A stretch of 64,000 nucleotides of DNA from Bog-473 sp963728845 (GTDB lineage: Bacteria > Actinomycetota > Acidimicrobiia > Acidimicrobiales > RAAP-2), in contig CAVSLS010000040.1 of the NCBI GenBank assembly GCA_963728845.1, positions 62,001 through 126,000 on the forward strand. Reading direction: 5' to 3'. A model generated the notes under the pieces. It was not told the DNA's origin. It ran no database searches and saw only the letters and a list, made by a program, of their open reading frames with translations. The translations under genes were made by a program, and so were the position numbers. How positions within the stretch are numbered: position 1 is the stretch's first letter; every line of letters begins with the position of its first letter. Below are positions 30,983-41,816 of this stretch, piece after piece.

Positions 30983-33900
30983 GTCGCAAGAGATCGGCCT
31001 GCTCCAACTGGTGCAGGGCGGCGCTCCCGATGGCGGGGCTGGCCGACTCCGGGCGGCTCACGTGGCGGAGCCGCAGGCGCTCGGGCAGGCAGGCGTGCAG
31101 ACGGGAGTGGACGAAGGACCAGGCGCCCATGTTCTCGGGCTCCTCCTGCAGCCACACGAGCTCGGTGGCCCGGGAGTAGCGCTCGAAAACGGCGCTGAGG
31201 AGTGGTTCGGGCCACGGGTAGAGCTGCTCCACCCAGACCAGGGCGACGTTGGCCGCCTCCTCGGGCGCAAGCTCCGCCCGTCGCTGCTTTGCCTCGTGCG
31301 CGATCTTCCCGCTGGCCAGCACGATCCGGCGGACCCCCGCCGGGTCCTCGATGCGAGTCGTCGTCGATGACGTGCCGGAAGGTGCCCGTCTCGAGCTCGG
31401 CGAACGTCGAGCGCGACGCCTGCGCCCGCAACATCGACTTGGGCGTCACGACGATGAGCGGTCGCTTCGGGTTGGTGCGCGCCTGGGAGCGCAGCAGGTG
31501 GAAGTACTGCGCCGCAGTCGAGGGGACCGTGACCCGCATGTTGTCGCGCGCACAGAGCAAGAGGAAGCGCTCAATCCGCGCCGACGAGTGCTCCGGCCCC
31601 TGGCCCTCGTACCCGTGCGGGAGGAGCAGGACCAGACCTGCGTGCTGTCCCCACTTGACCTCGGCCGCGACGAGGAAGTTGTCGATGATGATCTGGGCTC
31701 CGTTGACGAAGTCGCCGAACTGCGCCTCCCAGGCCACGAGAGCCTCGGGGGCCTCGACGGAGTAGCCGTACTCGAAGCCGACGGCGGCGTACTCGGAGAG
31801 CAGCGAGTCGCGCACGGTGAAGTTGCCCATCTCCCCCGCCGGCTCGAGGGCGGTCGCCCCGATGCGGCGCAGACCGTCCCGAATGTGGGCCAGGGGGACG
31901 TACTCCTCGCCGTTGGCGTAGTCCACCAGGACCGCATGGCGGTGGCTGAACGTGCCGCGCCGGGTGTCCTGGCCGGTCAGGCGGACGTTGACGCCCTCGT
32001 ACATCAGCGAGCCGATGGCCAGCGCCTCGGCCAAGGCCCAGTCGACGTGGCCACTGGCGACCAGCTCGTCGCGTTGCGTGAACTGGCGCTCGAGCTTCGG
32101 GTGGATGGTGAAACCCTCGGGGACCGAGCGCACGACCGAGGAGAGGGCCTGGAGCACGTCGGGGGCGACGCCCGTCTCGGGCGAGGGCGAGTCCGCCGGT
32201 GTGGGCTCGGGCACGGGCAGCTCGGTCGGGGCGAGCGACGGCTCGGCGCGCACCTCGTCGAGCACCGCCTGCAACTTGGCATTGAAGTCGTCGAGCGCCG
32301 ACTCGGCCTCCTCGAGCGTGATGTCGCCCCGGCGCACCAGGGTCTCGGTGTAGAGCTTGCGGACCGAGCGCTTCGCGTCGATGCGCTGGTACATCAGGGG
32401 CTGGGTGTAGCTGGGGTCGTCGCCCTCGTTGTGGCCGTGCTTGCGGTAGCAGACCAGGTCGATCACGACGTCCTTGTGGAAGGTCTGGCGGAACGCGAAG
32501 GCAAGCCGGGCCGCCCGCACGCAGGCCTCGGGGTCGTCACCGTTCACGTGGAAGATGGGCGCCTGCACCATCTTCGCCACGTCGGTCGGGTACACCGACG
32601 TGCGGGCAGAGGCCGGCGCGGTCGTGAAGCCGAGCTGATTGTTGATCACGAGGTGCACGGTGCCACCGGTGCGGTAGCCCGAGAGCCCGGACAGGTTGAG
32701 CGTCTCGGCCACCACGCCCTGCCCGGCGAACGCGGCGTCGCCGTGGACGAGCACGGACATGCACGGGAACCCGTCGGCGCCGTCTGCCGCCGCGGCCGGC
32801 GTGCCGTCGGTCGGCGGCGAGAGCCGGTCCTGCTTGGCTCGCGTCATGCCCTCGACCACGGGGTCGACCGCCTCGAGGTGCGAGGGGTTCGATGCCAGGG
32901 AAATGGGAAGCTCCTCGCCGGCGCTTCCGTGGAACACACCCCGGGCTCCCTTGTGGTACTTGACGTCGCCCGAGCCCTGCACGGACTCGGGGTCGAGGTT
33001 GCCCTCGAACTCCTCGAAGATCTCCCGGTAGGACTTGCCCACGATGTTGGCCAGCACGTTGAGCCGGCCCCGATGCGCCATGCCCATGACGACCTCGGCC
33101 ACGCCGGATCCCGCGGCGGCGTCGAGCAGAGCATCGAGGAGCACGATGGTCGACTCGGCACCCTCGAGGCCGAACCGCTTCTGGCCGACGTAGCGGGTGT
33201 GGAGGAAGCGCTCGAAGACCTCTGCCCCGTTCAGGCGGTCGAGGATGTGCCGCTGTTCCTCGAGGTTGAGCGTCGTCGGCTGTCCCTCGACGTGCTGCTG
33301 GATCCAGCGCTTCTGTTCGGGGTCCTGAATGTGCATGTACTCGATGCCCAGCGTCCGGCAATAGGCGTCGCGCAGCACGTGGAGGATCTCGTCGAGCGTG
33401 GCGACGTCTCGGCCCGCCAACCCGTCGGCCACGAACTGCCGGGGCAGGTCCCAGATGGTGAGGCCGTAGGTGAGCGGGTCGAGCTCGGGGTGGATGTGCG
33501 GCGGCTCGGCGTCGAGGGGATCGAGGTGTGCGATGAGGTGGCCGCGCACCCGGTACATGTTGATGAGCGTCCCGACGTGCACCTGCTTGACCAGGTGCAG
33601 GTGCTCGCCCTCCTCCGTGCCGTCGGCGGCGTTGTTGTCCACTCGCCAGCGCACCGGCTCGTACGGCACGGCCATCGACTCGAACAGGTCGTCGTAGAAC
33701 CCGTCGGCACCGGTCAAGAGGGCGGCCACCCGGCCCAGGAACAGCCCGGACTCGGCCCCCTGAATGATCCGGTGGTCGTAGGTCGAGGTGAGCGTGACCA
33801 CCTTGCCGAGGCCGAGCTGGGCCACCACACGGGGGTCGGCGGCCTCGAACCCGGCGGGGTAGCCGAGCGCCCCGACCCCGATGATGGCGCCCTGGCCCGG

Positions 33901-34662
33901 CATCAGGCGGGGCACCGACTGCACGGTGCCGAGCGTCCCGGGGTTGGTCAGCGACACGGTGGTCCCCGCGAAGTCGTCGGGCGCGATCTTGTTGGTCGCG
34001 ATCTTGCGGATGAGGTCCTCGTAGGCCAGCACGAAGGAGCGGAAGTCCAGTGTGTCGGCGTCCTTGATGCAGGGCACGAGCAGGGTCCGGCTGCCGTCGC
34101 TCTTCTCCTGGTCGACGGCGAGCCCGAGCCCCACGTGCTTGTGATGGACGACGCCGGGCTTGCCCGACCCGTCGACGTCGGCCACGAAGGCCGAATTGAG
34201 GGCCGGCACGTCGTTGAGGGCGCGGACCACGGCATAGCCGATGATGTGGGTGAAGCTGACCTTTGCCCCGGTCGTCCGCGCCAGCTGGTTGTTGAGGATG
34301 AGCCGGTTGACCTCGAGCAGGCGGGCCGGGACCGTGCGCACGCTGGTGGCCGTGGGCACGGCCAGGCTGGCCTCCATGTTGGCCACGATCCGCGAGGCCG
34401 CCCCGCGCAGCGGGGTGGCCTCGTCGCTCACCACCTCGTTGGCGCCGGCGGGAGCCGGCGCTGCGGTCGCCGTGGCGGCTGCGTTCGCCTGGGCCGGGGG
34501 CGGGGGTGGAGGGGCCGGGACCGGGGCGGGGCGGTAGTCCGCGAAGAACTCCCGCCAGCTCTCGCTGACCGAGCCGGGGTCGGCCAGGAAACGGTCGTAC
34601 ATGTCGTCGACCAGCCACGCATTGGGGCCGAAGGAGCCCCCGGCGCCACCGAACTGGGTCAT
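30969..34662 (-). CDS. kgd: Multifunctional 2-oxoglutarate decarboxylase/dehydrogenase Kgd
   Basis: TCA-cycle enzyme (about 1,230 residues) in which an E2-type succinyltransferase catalytic domain is fused ahead of the ThDP-dependent E1 domain, the actinobacterial arrangement (Kgd/OdhA). Order: E1-type N-terminal tail with NAWLVDDMYDRFL, a Pro/Ala linker, the E2 domain with STYDHRIIQGAESG, then E1 with VVMGMAHRGRLNVLANI, VHGDAAFAGQGVVAE and YRKHGHNEGDDPS. The C-terminal transketolase-like part includes GFEYGYSVEAPEALV. A one-base shift near 31350 breaks the frame in the last 130 residues; since the enzyme is central, a sequence error is likely. It is divergent from the alpha/beta hydrolase. 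Confidence 0.93.
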
Positions 34663-34724
34663 GGGCCAACCCTACCGGCGGGGATCGGGTTCCTGGGGCG
34701 GGCCAGGTAGCGTCTGCCCTGCCC

Positions 34725-35513
34725 ATGACCTATCCGGCCGCCCTCCATGTGACGTCGCGGCCGGGCGCCGCATCCGGCGCCGCCACCGTGGTGTTCGTCC
34801 ACGGGTCGCTCGACCGGGGCGACAGCTTCCGGCGGGTGATGCGCCGCCTGCCCGAGCACACGACCCTGGCCTATGACCGGCGGGGCTACCAGGGTTCGCG
34901 GGGCGGCGGGGTGGTCGACCTGGGCGGCCACATCTCCGATCTCCTCTCAATCGTGGAGGAGGCGAGGTCCGGCGCCGAGGGCCCCGTGGTGGCCGTCGGC
35001 CACAGCCTCGGGGGTGACGTGGTGATCGGCGCCGCCCTGGCGGCCCCCGGCGCGTTCGATGCCGTCGGGGCCTACGAGCCGCCCATGCCGTGGCTGGGCT
35101 TCCGCCGCGACGAGTCCGGCGCCGCCCGTCCGTGGCCCCCGCTCTCCGACGACCCCGGGGAGGAGGCGGAGCGCTTCTTCTCCCGGATGGTCAGCCCGGC
35201 GGCCTGGTCCCGCCTGACCGCCGAGGGCCGGGCGGAGCGGCGACTCGACGGCCCGGCGCTCATCGCCGACCTGCGCAGCTTCCGGCGCGAGGCCCCACCC
35301 TTCGACGTGACCGCTCTCAGCGTGCCGGCCGTGTTCGGCATGGGCGGCCCGACGAGCGCCCACCACCATCGCCGCAGCGTGCAGTGGCTGGGCGGCCACG
35401 TCCCGGGCGCAGTCGTCTACGAGATTGCAGGGGCCCAGCACGGCGCCCACCTGTCGCATCCGGACCACTTCGCCGCGCTGGCCCGGCTGGTGGTCCAGCG
35501 GGCGGGGACCTGA
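34725..35513 (+). CDS. Alpha/beta hydrolase
   Basis: Alpha/beta-hydrolase-fold protein of 262 residues, cytoplasmic. It has the oxyanion region VVFVHGSLDRGDSF, the nucleophile elbow VAVGHSLGGDVV with the serine, and a C-terminal histidine in IAGAQHGAHLSHPDHF. The substrate is unknown. It is divergent from kgd with 62 bases between starts and convergent with the DMT transporter. Confidence 0.85.
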   Translation: MTYPAALHVTSRPGAASGAATVVFVHGSLDRGDSFRRVMRRLPEHTTLAYDRRGYQGSRGGGVVDLGGHISDLLSIVEEARSGAEGPVVAVGHSLGGDVVIGAALAAPGAFDAVGAYEPPMPWLGFRRDESGAARPWPPLSDDPGEEAERFFSRMVSPAAWSRLTAEGRAERRLDGPALIADLRSFRREAPPFDVTALSVPAVFGMGGPTSAHHHRRSVQWLGGHVPGAVVYEIAGAQHGAHLSHPDHFAALARLVVQRAGT

Positions 35514-35546
35514 GCGGGACAGGGAATTAAGCGGGACAGAGGAATT
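35513..35546. repeat. Short direct repeat between convergent genes
   Basis: AGCGGGACAGGGAATT (35513-35528) is followed by AGCGGGACAGAGGAATT (35530-35546). The segment that follows to 35568 is unusually A-rich for this genome. It resembles the ends of small dispersed elements, but no second copy was seen elsewhere in the window. Confidence 0.5.
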
Positions 35547-35568
35547 GAATGAGAAAATAAGAGGAGAA

Positions 35569-36519
35569 TCAAGCAGACGAGAAGGGCAGCCCGCTGTCGG
35601 CCACTGCATCGGGCTGGGGGGCGTGCTTGAGGCGCCTCGACAGCATCTCGTCGTACTCGACCCCCTTGCCCTCGCTCTTCATGCCCGTGACCAGCGGCGA
35701 GTTGGACAGGAACACCGCACCCATGAACATCACGAGGAGCGAGACGGCCTCGAGCGGGCCGTAGGCCCCCGACGTGCGCAGGCTGTCGCCGTAGAGCGCG
35801 ATGCCCAGGCAGATGCTGAACAGCGGGTCCACCAGCACCAGGGTCGACTGCGAGGCCGCCAGGGGCCCGGCGTGGAAGGCATTCTGCGTGAGGAAGAGGC
35901 CGAGCAGGCCGAACGCGATGACGCCGTACGTCTGCCAGTGCTCGAACAAGGTCACCCAGTCGTTCGCCGCGAAGTTGCTCGCCGTCTTGATGAGGGCGGC
36001 GGTGAATGCGAAGGCGATGGCCGCCGAGCTGCCGAACATCGCCGCCTTCCACCAGCGAGGACCCCAGCGCGTCGCCACGACGGTGACGACGATCAGGAAG
36101 GTGGTGCTGCCGCCGACCACGATCCAACCCAGGTTGGTGGGCACCTCGTCCCCGCCGCCCGGGGCGGCGAAATAGAGGAAGCCGGACAGGCCGAAGGCGA
36201 TGGCCGAAGCGCCGATCCACTCGCGTGCCGAGATGGAGAAGCGGAAGTACGTGCCGAGGATGGCCACCAAGAACAGCAGCTCCATGGTCAGGATGGGCTG
36301 GACGACCGAGAGCCGCCCGATGTGCAGCGCGAAGGACTGCAGCAGGAACGAGCAGATCATGAAGCCGAAGCCGAGCAGCCAGATGCCCCGGCGGATGGCG
36401 TGGGCCATCAGGCTGAGCCGCATGGTCGATTCCTGGGGGGCGTCCTCGACGCCCATGCGCTGGAACACGCTGGTCAGCGCGTTGGACAACGCCGCGGCAA
36501 CTGCAAGGACGTAGACCAT
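35569..36519 (-). CDS. DMT-family (EamA-like) membrane transporter
   Basis: Integral membrane protein of 316 residues with about nine or ten hydrophobic segments in the drug/metabolite transporter pattern. It starts MVYVLAVAAALSNALTSVFQ and shows the typical SVVQPILTMELLFLVAILGT and STLVLVDPLFSICLGIALYG of the two EamA halves, with a charged cytoplasmic tail at the end. The substrate cannot be inferred from neighbours. Confidence 0.83.
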   Translation of the reverse strand: MVYVLAVAAALSNALTSVFQRMGVEDAPQESTMRLSLMAHAIRRGIWLLGFGFMICSFLLQSFALHIGRLSVVQPILTMELLFLVAILGTYFRFSISAREWIGASAIAFGLSGFLYFAAPGGGDEVPTNLGWIVVGGSTTFLIVVTVVATRWGPRWWKAAMFGSSAAIAFAFTAALIKTASNFAANDWVTLFEHWQTYGVIAFGLLGLFLTQNAFHAGPLAASQSTLVLVDPLFSICLGIALYGDSLRTSGAYGPLEAVSLLVMFMGAVFLSNSPLVTGMKSEGKGVEYDEMLSRRLKHAPQPDAVADSGLPFSSA

Positions 36520-36818
36520 CGACTCGTCTCGAATGTTACCGGCCGGCCGTCACAGATCACGCAGTGGGCTCTCAGCTAGTCCCCAGGTTCAGTCCGGTGC
36601 GTCCTTGACTGCCCTTACGCAGGAATCATGTGCCAGATCCTCCTACGCACCGGAACAGGGCCCTCCTCGGCGCCTTCTCGCAGAATTTCCCGAGACCATG
36701 ACCCAAAGGAATGTGGCAATTCGGTTACGTTTACGAACAATCTTCCGACACCTGGAGTGTGGAGGAAGTACGGGGTAACCGGCCGTCACCGGGGCGAGCC
36801 GGCAAACAAGGGAGAACT
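36520..36818. other. Divergent intergenic region upstream of the peptide ABC operon
   Basis: These 299 bases lie between the divergent DMT transporter and the substrate-binding protein. The AAGGGAG before ATG 36819 is a good ribosome site. A TTGACT near 36605 could be a -35 element, but no good -10 follows at the right distance. Segments near 36715-36745 are AT-rich. Confidence 0.45.
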
Positions 36819-38750
36819 ATGGGACTGAAGGGGATTCTCAGCGGGAACCCGATGCGACTCGGCAGGACACTGGCTCTGGGTGTGATCACCCTGACGACGA
36901 TGTCCTTGATGCTCATCGGGACCGCGGGCAACGCCGGCGCCAGCTCCATCCCCACGGGGGGGACCAAGGTCAGCGGCGGCACGGTGCGATGGGCGGAGCC
37001 TCCGGGCACCCCGCCGACCTACATCTTCCCGTTCATGAGCGCATCGAACAGCAGCGTCGACAACATCAGTCAGTTCCAGTACCTGATGTACCGCCCGCTG
37101 TACATGTTCGGGTTCCCCGGGAACAACAACACCACGCTCAACCCCAAGCTCTCGTTGGCCAGTACCCCGACGTACGGCAACAACGACACGACGGCCACCG
37201 TCGCCCTGAAGAACTACAAGTGGTCCGACGGTGAGACCGTCACCGCGAGCGACGTCGTGTTCTTCATGAACATGCTGCACGCAGAGACGGCCAACTGGTA
37301 CGACTACGTGCCCGGGCTCTTCCCCGACAACATCAAGGACGTGGTGGCGACCAGCCCGAGCGAGGTGACGTTCACCTTCAACAAGTCGTACGACCCGACG
37401 TGGATGACGTACAACGAGTTCTCGCAGATCACGCCCTTCCCGCAGGCCTGGGACATCACGGCGTCCGGCGCAGCCAACGGCTCGGGCGGCTGCTCGTCGG
37501 GCGCGTACGGCGCATCCTCGACCGATGCGGCGTGCACGAGCGTCTACAACTTCCTGTCCGGCCAGGCCTCCAACATCTCGAGCTACTCGTCGACCCCGAT
37601 CTGGGCCGTGGTGGACGGGCCCTACACGATCGCGGGGTCCAAGGGTGGGTCCTTCAGCAGCTCCGGCCAGGTCACCATGGTGCCGAACCCTGCCTACAGC
37701 GGCCCCCAGAAAGCCACGGTCACGCTGCAGCAGCTGCCCTTCACGACCGACAACGCCGAGTTCAACGCACTGCTCGGCGGCAACCTCGACATCGGGTACC
37801 TCCCCCAACAGGACGTCACGCAGACCACGGGCAACGCGACCAATCCCGGTCCGAACAACCCGCGGCTGACGAACTTCTACCTCACGCCGTGGGTCCTCTA
37901 CGGCTTCAACTACGCCGTGCTGAAGTTCGAGTCGACCGGCGACAACGGAAACGCAGGAGCCATCTACAAGCAGCTCTACTTCCGCCAGGCCATGCAGAGC
38001 GTGGTCGACCAGCCGGCCATGATCAGCAAGTTCCTCAAGGGCTACGGCGTCCCGACCTACGGGCCGGTGCCGGTGCTCCCGAAGAACGACCTGGTCGACG
38101 CGTTCGAGCAGTCGAACCCCTATCCGTACAACCCGTCACACGCCAAGAGCCTCCTCACCTCCCACGGCTGGAAGGTCGTGCCCAACGGCATCGACACCTG
38201 CGTGAAGCCGGGGACGGGCCCCAGCAACTGCGGAGCCGGCATCCCCCAGGGCGCGCAGCTCAACTTCACCATGGTCTACGCCAGCGGGACGCAGTGGCAG
38301 CAGCAGATGATCACGGTGGAGGAGTCGGCCTGGTCGTCCATCGGCATCAAGACCGCCCTGGTCGGCAACGCCTTCCCGACCGTGATCCAGGACTACGCCG
38401 GACCATGCATGAGCGGGTCCCCCTGCACGGTCGAGGAAGGCTGGTGGGGCGGCGGCTGGGAGTACAGCCCGGACTACTACCCCTCGGGTGAGACCCTCTT
38501 CTCGACGGGAGCGGGCAGCAACGCGGGCAACTACTCCAGCGCCAAAGCCGACACCCTGATCACCGCCACGAACACCACGACGACCAATCTGAACGCCTAC
38601 CAGGACTACATCGCCAAGCAGCTGCCGGAGATCTGGGAGCCCAACGCCGACTACGAGCTCAGCGAGGTGAAGAGCACGATCCGGGGTGTTGCTCCCCAGA
38701 ACCCCTTCGCCAACCTCTTCCCCGAGTACTGGTACTACGTGAAGTCATAG
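36819..38750 (+). CDS. Peptide/oligopeptide ABC transporter substrate-binding protein (family 5)
   Basis: Extracytoplasmic solute-binding protein of 643 residues, SBP_bac_5 type. The signal peptide has a basic start (MGLKGILSGNPMRLGRT), a hydrophobic core (LALGVITLTTMSLMLIGTAG) and a likely cleavage after the AGA of NAGASS. No lipobox cysteine is seen, so anchoring is unclear. The mature part shows KNYKWSDGETVTASDVVFFM, the hallmark of this family, and YGFNYAVLKFE with YFRQAMQSVVDQ in the ligand lobe. ATG 36819 follows AAGGGAG. It is first in the operon with two permeases. Confidence 0.9.
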   Translation: MGLKGILSGNPMRLGRTLALGVITLTTMSLMLIGTAGNAGASSIPTGGTKVSGGTVRWAEPPGTPPTYIFPFMSASNSSVDNISQFQYLMYRPLYMFGFPGNNNTTLNPKLSLASTPTYGNNDTTATVALKNYKWSDGETVTASDVVFFMNMLHAETANWYDYVPGLFPDNIKDVVATSPSEVTFTFNKSYDPTWMTYNEFSQITPFPQAWDITASGAANGSGGCSSGAYGASSTDAACTSVYNFLSGQASNISSYSSTPIWAVVDGPYTIAGSKGGSFSSSGQVTMVPNPAYSGPQKATVTLQQLPFTTDNAEFNALLGGNLDIGYLPQQDVTQTTGNATNPGPNNPRLTNFYLTPWVLYGFNYAVLKFESTGDNGNAGAIYKQLYFRQAMQSVVDQPAMISKFLKGYGVPTYGPVPVLPKNDLVDAFEQSNPYPYNPSHAKSLLTSHGWKVVPNGIDTCVKPGTGPSNCGAGIPQGAQLNFTMVYASGTQWQQQMITVEESAWSSIGIKTALVGNAFPTVIQDYAGPCMSGSPCTVEEGWWGGGWEYSPDYYPSGETLFSTGAGSNAGNYSSAKADTLITATNTTTTNLNAYQDYIAKQLPEIWEPNADYELSEVKSTIRGVAPQNPFANLFPEYWYYVKS

Positions 38751-38823
38751 CCAGGCCATCCGACGAGGAAAACGGCCGGTCACGGATCGAAGTGAGGACG
38801 CGCAACATGCCTAGCATCGGTCC

Positions 38824-39777
38824 GTGATCGGTTTCCTCGTGCGGCGGCTTCTCCAGGCCGTCGTCGTGATCATCGGGGTGATCGCCTTCATGTTCGTCCT
38901 CATCCACCTGATCCCGGGTGGGGAGGCGCGGGCGGTGCTCGGCCCGAAGGCCCAACCGGTGGCGATCGCACAGTTCAACAAGGAGAACGGGCTCGATCTC
39001 CCGCTGTGGGACCAGTTCCTCCACTACCTCTGGAACCTGTCGCACTTCAACCTGGGCCGTTCGTACACGCTGAACCAGTCCGTCGGCGCGCTCATCGGCG
39101 AGTCGCTCCCGAAGACCCTCATCCTGGTGGGCCTGGCCACCCTGCTCGCCGTCGTCGTGGCGATCCCCCTCGGGGTGTACCAGGTCGTGCGGCGCAACAA
39201 GCCGGAGGACTACATCATCACCGGCGTGTCGTTCATCCTCTACGCCGTGCCGGCATTCCTGCTGGGCACGCTGCTCATCCTGTGGTTCGCGGTCTACCTC
39301 CCGATCTTTCCGACCGAGGCCCCCCAGAGCACGTCCATCATCGGCATCCTCTCCGATCCGCGCGGGCTCGTCCTGCCGGTCTTCACCCTGGCCGCGATCA
39401 GCATCGCATCCTTCAGCCGTTACATGCGGTCGTCCATGATGGAGACCATGACGGAAGACTTCGTGCGGACGGCGCGCGCCAAGGGCGCGGGGCCCCGACG
39501 GGTCCTCTACGTCCATGCGCTGCGCAACGCGATCATCCCCATCATCACCCTGCTGGGGCTCTCCCTCGGCACCATCGTCAGCGGCGCCGTGATCACCGAG
39601 AGCGTCTTCAACTACCCGGGCATGGGCCTCCTCGCCGTCAATTCCGCCTTCAAGGAGGACATCCCGACCCTGCTCGGCGTCACCTTCGTCGTGACCATTG
39701 CCACCATCTGCGGCAACCTCCTGGCGGACATCCTCTACGCGGTCGTCGATCCGAGGATCCGGTATGCAAAATCCTGA
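38824..39777 (+). CDS. dppB: ABC transporter permease, DppB/OppB type
   Basis: Inner-membrane permease (317 residues, GTG start) with six hydrophobic segments. The N-terminal MIGFLVRRLLQAVVVIIGVI is characteristic of DppB. The EAA loop that contacts the ATPase is at DFVRTARAKGAGPRRVLYVH. It ends AVVDPRIRYAKS, and its last 14 bases overlap the next gene. Confidence 0.92.
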   Translation: MIGFLVRRLLQAVVVIIGVIAFMFVLIHLIPGGEARAVLGPKAQPVAIAQFNKENGLDLPLWDQFLHYLWNLSHFNLGRSYTLNQSVGALIGESLPKTLILVGLATLLAVVVAIPLGVYQVVRRNKPEDYIITGVSFILYAVPAFLLGTLLILWFAVYLPIFPTEAPQSTSIIGILSDPRGLVLPVFTLAAISIASFSRYMRSSMMETMTEDFVRTARAKGAGPRRVLYVHALRNAIIPIITLLGLSLGTIVSGAVITESVFNYPGMGLLAVNSAFKEDIPTLLGVTFVVTIATICGNLLADILYAVVDPRIRYAKS

Positions 39778-40777
39778 GGACCTCGTTCGCACCACGCGAC
39801 AGGAGGTGGTCGGCCGTGAGATCGTCGGCGAGACCGGGCCGCTGGAGGATCTCGACGTCCTGAGCGAAGAGCTCGGCCAGGGTGCCGTCGTCGCCCCCGG
39901 CGGCGGGGAGGTCGTCAGCCACGGCGGCCTGGGACGACGGATCTTCTCGGTCTTCATTGAGAACAAGCTGGCGGTGGTCGGCGTGATCGTGATCGTCTTC
40001 TTCCTGCTCTTCTGCTACGTCGGGCCGCTCCTCTATCACACCAACCAGACCAGCGCCTCGGAGGCGCTCTTCGCCCCCGACAACGCTCCGCCCGGTAACG
40101 GGCACCCGCTCGGCACCGACAGCAGCGGCTTCGACATCCTCGGTCGGCTGATGTACGGCGGTCAGATCTCCCTGCTCGTCGGATTCGCCGCCGCGGCCAT
40201 CGCCAGCGTCTTCGGGGCCCTCTACGGGGCGATCTCGGGGTTCTTCGGGTCGTGGCTCGACCCCGTCATGATGCGCATCGTGGACGCCTTCCTCTCCATT
40301 CCGGTCCTCTTCTTGGCCATCGTCCTGGCCACCGTCTTCCGTCCCTCCCTCACCGTGTTCATCTTCGTCATCGCCTTCGTCTCGTGGTTGATCCCGGCCC
40401 GGCTCATCCGTGGGCAGGCCCTGTCGCTGCGAATACGCGAATACGTGCAGGCCGTCAAGGTCATGGGCGGGAGCCGGACCCGGATCGTCCTTCGCCACAT
40501 CATCCCAAACAGCATCGGGACGATCATCGTGAACGCCACCTTCAACATCGCCGACGCCATCCTGCTCTTGGCCGCCCTCGGCTTCATCGGTCTCGGCGTG
40601 CCACCACCGCAGACCGATTGGGGCTCCATGCTGTCCAACGGGGTCAACTACGCCCTCGACGGCTACTGGTGGGAGATCTACCCGGCCGGACTGTGCATCG
40701 TGCTCGTCGTCGTCGCCTTCAACTTCATCGGGGACGCGCTCCGTGACGCGCTGGAGGTCCGCCTGCAGCAGCGCTGA
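39764..40777 (+). CDS. dppC: ABC transporter permease, DppC/OppC type
   Basis: Second permease of the peptide importer (337 residues). It has an acidic N-terminal cytoplasmic tail, then ENKLAVVGVIVIVFFLLFCY as the first helix. The family segment HPLGTDSSGFDILGRLMYGG and the EAA loop REYVQAVKVMGGSRTRIVLR are present. ATG 39764 overlaps dppB by 14 bases. It is convergent with the ATPase genes. Confidence 0.92.
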   Translation: MQNPEDLVRTTRQEVVGREIVGETGPLEDLDVLSEELGQGAVVAPGGGEVVSHGGLGRRIFSVFIENKLAVVGVIVIVFFLLFCYVGPLLYHTNQTSASEALFAPDNAPPGNGHPLGTDSSGFDILGRLMYGGQISLLVGFAAAAIASVFGALYGAISGFFGSWLDPVMMRIVDAFLSIPVLFLAIVLATVFRPSLTVFIFVIAFVSWLIPARLIRGQALSLRIREYVQAVKVMGGSRTRIVLRHIIPNSIGTIIVNATFNIADAILLLAALGFIGLGVPPPQTDWGSMLSNGVNYALDGYWWEIYPAGLCIVLVVVAFNFIGDALRDALEVRLQQR

Positions 40778-40796
40778 GGCGCCGCCACGGCCTCAG
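40774..40796. terminator. Possible bidirectional terminator
   Basis: CTGAGGC (40774-40780) and GCCTCAG (40790-40796) form a seven-pair stem with a nine-base loop between the convergent dppC and dppF stops. There is no T-run. Confidence 0.4.
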
Positions 40797-41816
40797 GCGG
40801 GGCCGGCGGCCGTGGGCACCAGCTCCGCTGCGGCCGGCCCGATGGGCGTCTGCAGCGGGAAGTGACAGGCGGCGAGGTGGCCCTCGCCGAAGGGCCGCAG
40901 AGGCGGTTCCTCCTCGGCGCAGACCTCCTGGGCGAAGGGGCAACGCGTGCGGAACCGGCATCCCGAGGGCGGGTCGAGCGGCGACGGGAGCTCTCCGTGG
41001 ATATGCCGTCCCCGGTGCTCCCTCTGGGTGGGGTCGGCCACGGGGATCGTGTCGATCAGCGCCTTCGTGTAGGGGTGCGCGGTGTGCGCGTAGATGTCGC
41101 GCGCTGGGCCTATCTCGACGAGCTTGCCCAGGTACATGACGCCGATCCGGTCCGCCATGTACTTGACGATGGCCAGGTCGTGCGAAATGAACAGGTACGT
41201 GAGGCCGTGCCGCTCCTGAAGCTCCTTCAGCAGGTTCAGGATCTGCGCTTGAATGGAGACGTCGAGGGCCGAGACCGGCTCGTCGGCCACGATCAGCTTG
41301 GGCTCGAGCGCCAGGGCACGGGCCAGTCCGATGCGCTGCCGCTGTCCCCCGGAGAACTCGTGCGGGTACAGCTCGGCCGAACGCGCCGGCAGGCCCACCT
41401 CGTCGAGCATCCGCATGACGTGTCGGCGCTGCTCGTCGCGGGTGCCGATGCGCTGCACGGTGAGGGGCTCCCGGAGGATGGACCCGACGCGCATCCGAGG
41501 ATCGAGCGAGGCGTAGGGATCCTGGAACATCATCTGCATGTCGCGCCGCCTCCGCCGCAACGCCTCCCCTGAGAGCCCGACGATGTCCTCGTCCCCGAAG
41601 CGCAACGCGCCCGAGGTCGGGGACTCGAGCGCAACCACCATGCGGCCGATCGTCGTCTTGCCACAACCGGACTCGCCAACGAGGCCGAAGGTCTCGCCGG
41701 TGCGAATCGTGAGGGACACGTCCGAGACGGCCTTGACCGATCCCAACCTGCGCTGCACCAGGGCCCCCGACGTGACGACGAATTCCTTGACGACGTGGTC
41801 GACCTCGACCAGCACG
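40793..41816 (-). CDS. dppF: Peptide ABC transporter ATPase, DppF/OppF domain
   Basis: ABC ATPase of the peptide importer. From GTG 41816 (VLVEVDHVVKEF) it has Walker A GLVGESGCGKTTIGRM, Q-loop MMFQDPYASLDPR, signature FSGGQRQRIGLARALA, Walker B LIVADEPVSALD and H-loop FISHDLAIV. A C-terminal oligopeptide-type region follows (HPYTKALIDTIP and the cysteine pair in RFRTRCPFAQEVC). No stop separates it from the upstream dppD domain. The two halves are in different frames and would form one 707-residue protein if one base were restored at 41814-41820. Confidence 0.85.

Noticed and set aside
30760..34662. Kgd reading frame continuing to 30760
   Set aside because: After about 31350 that frame loses homology. 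The true C-terminus is in another frame ending at 30969.
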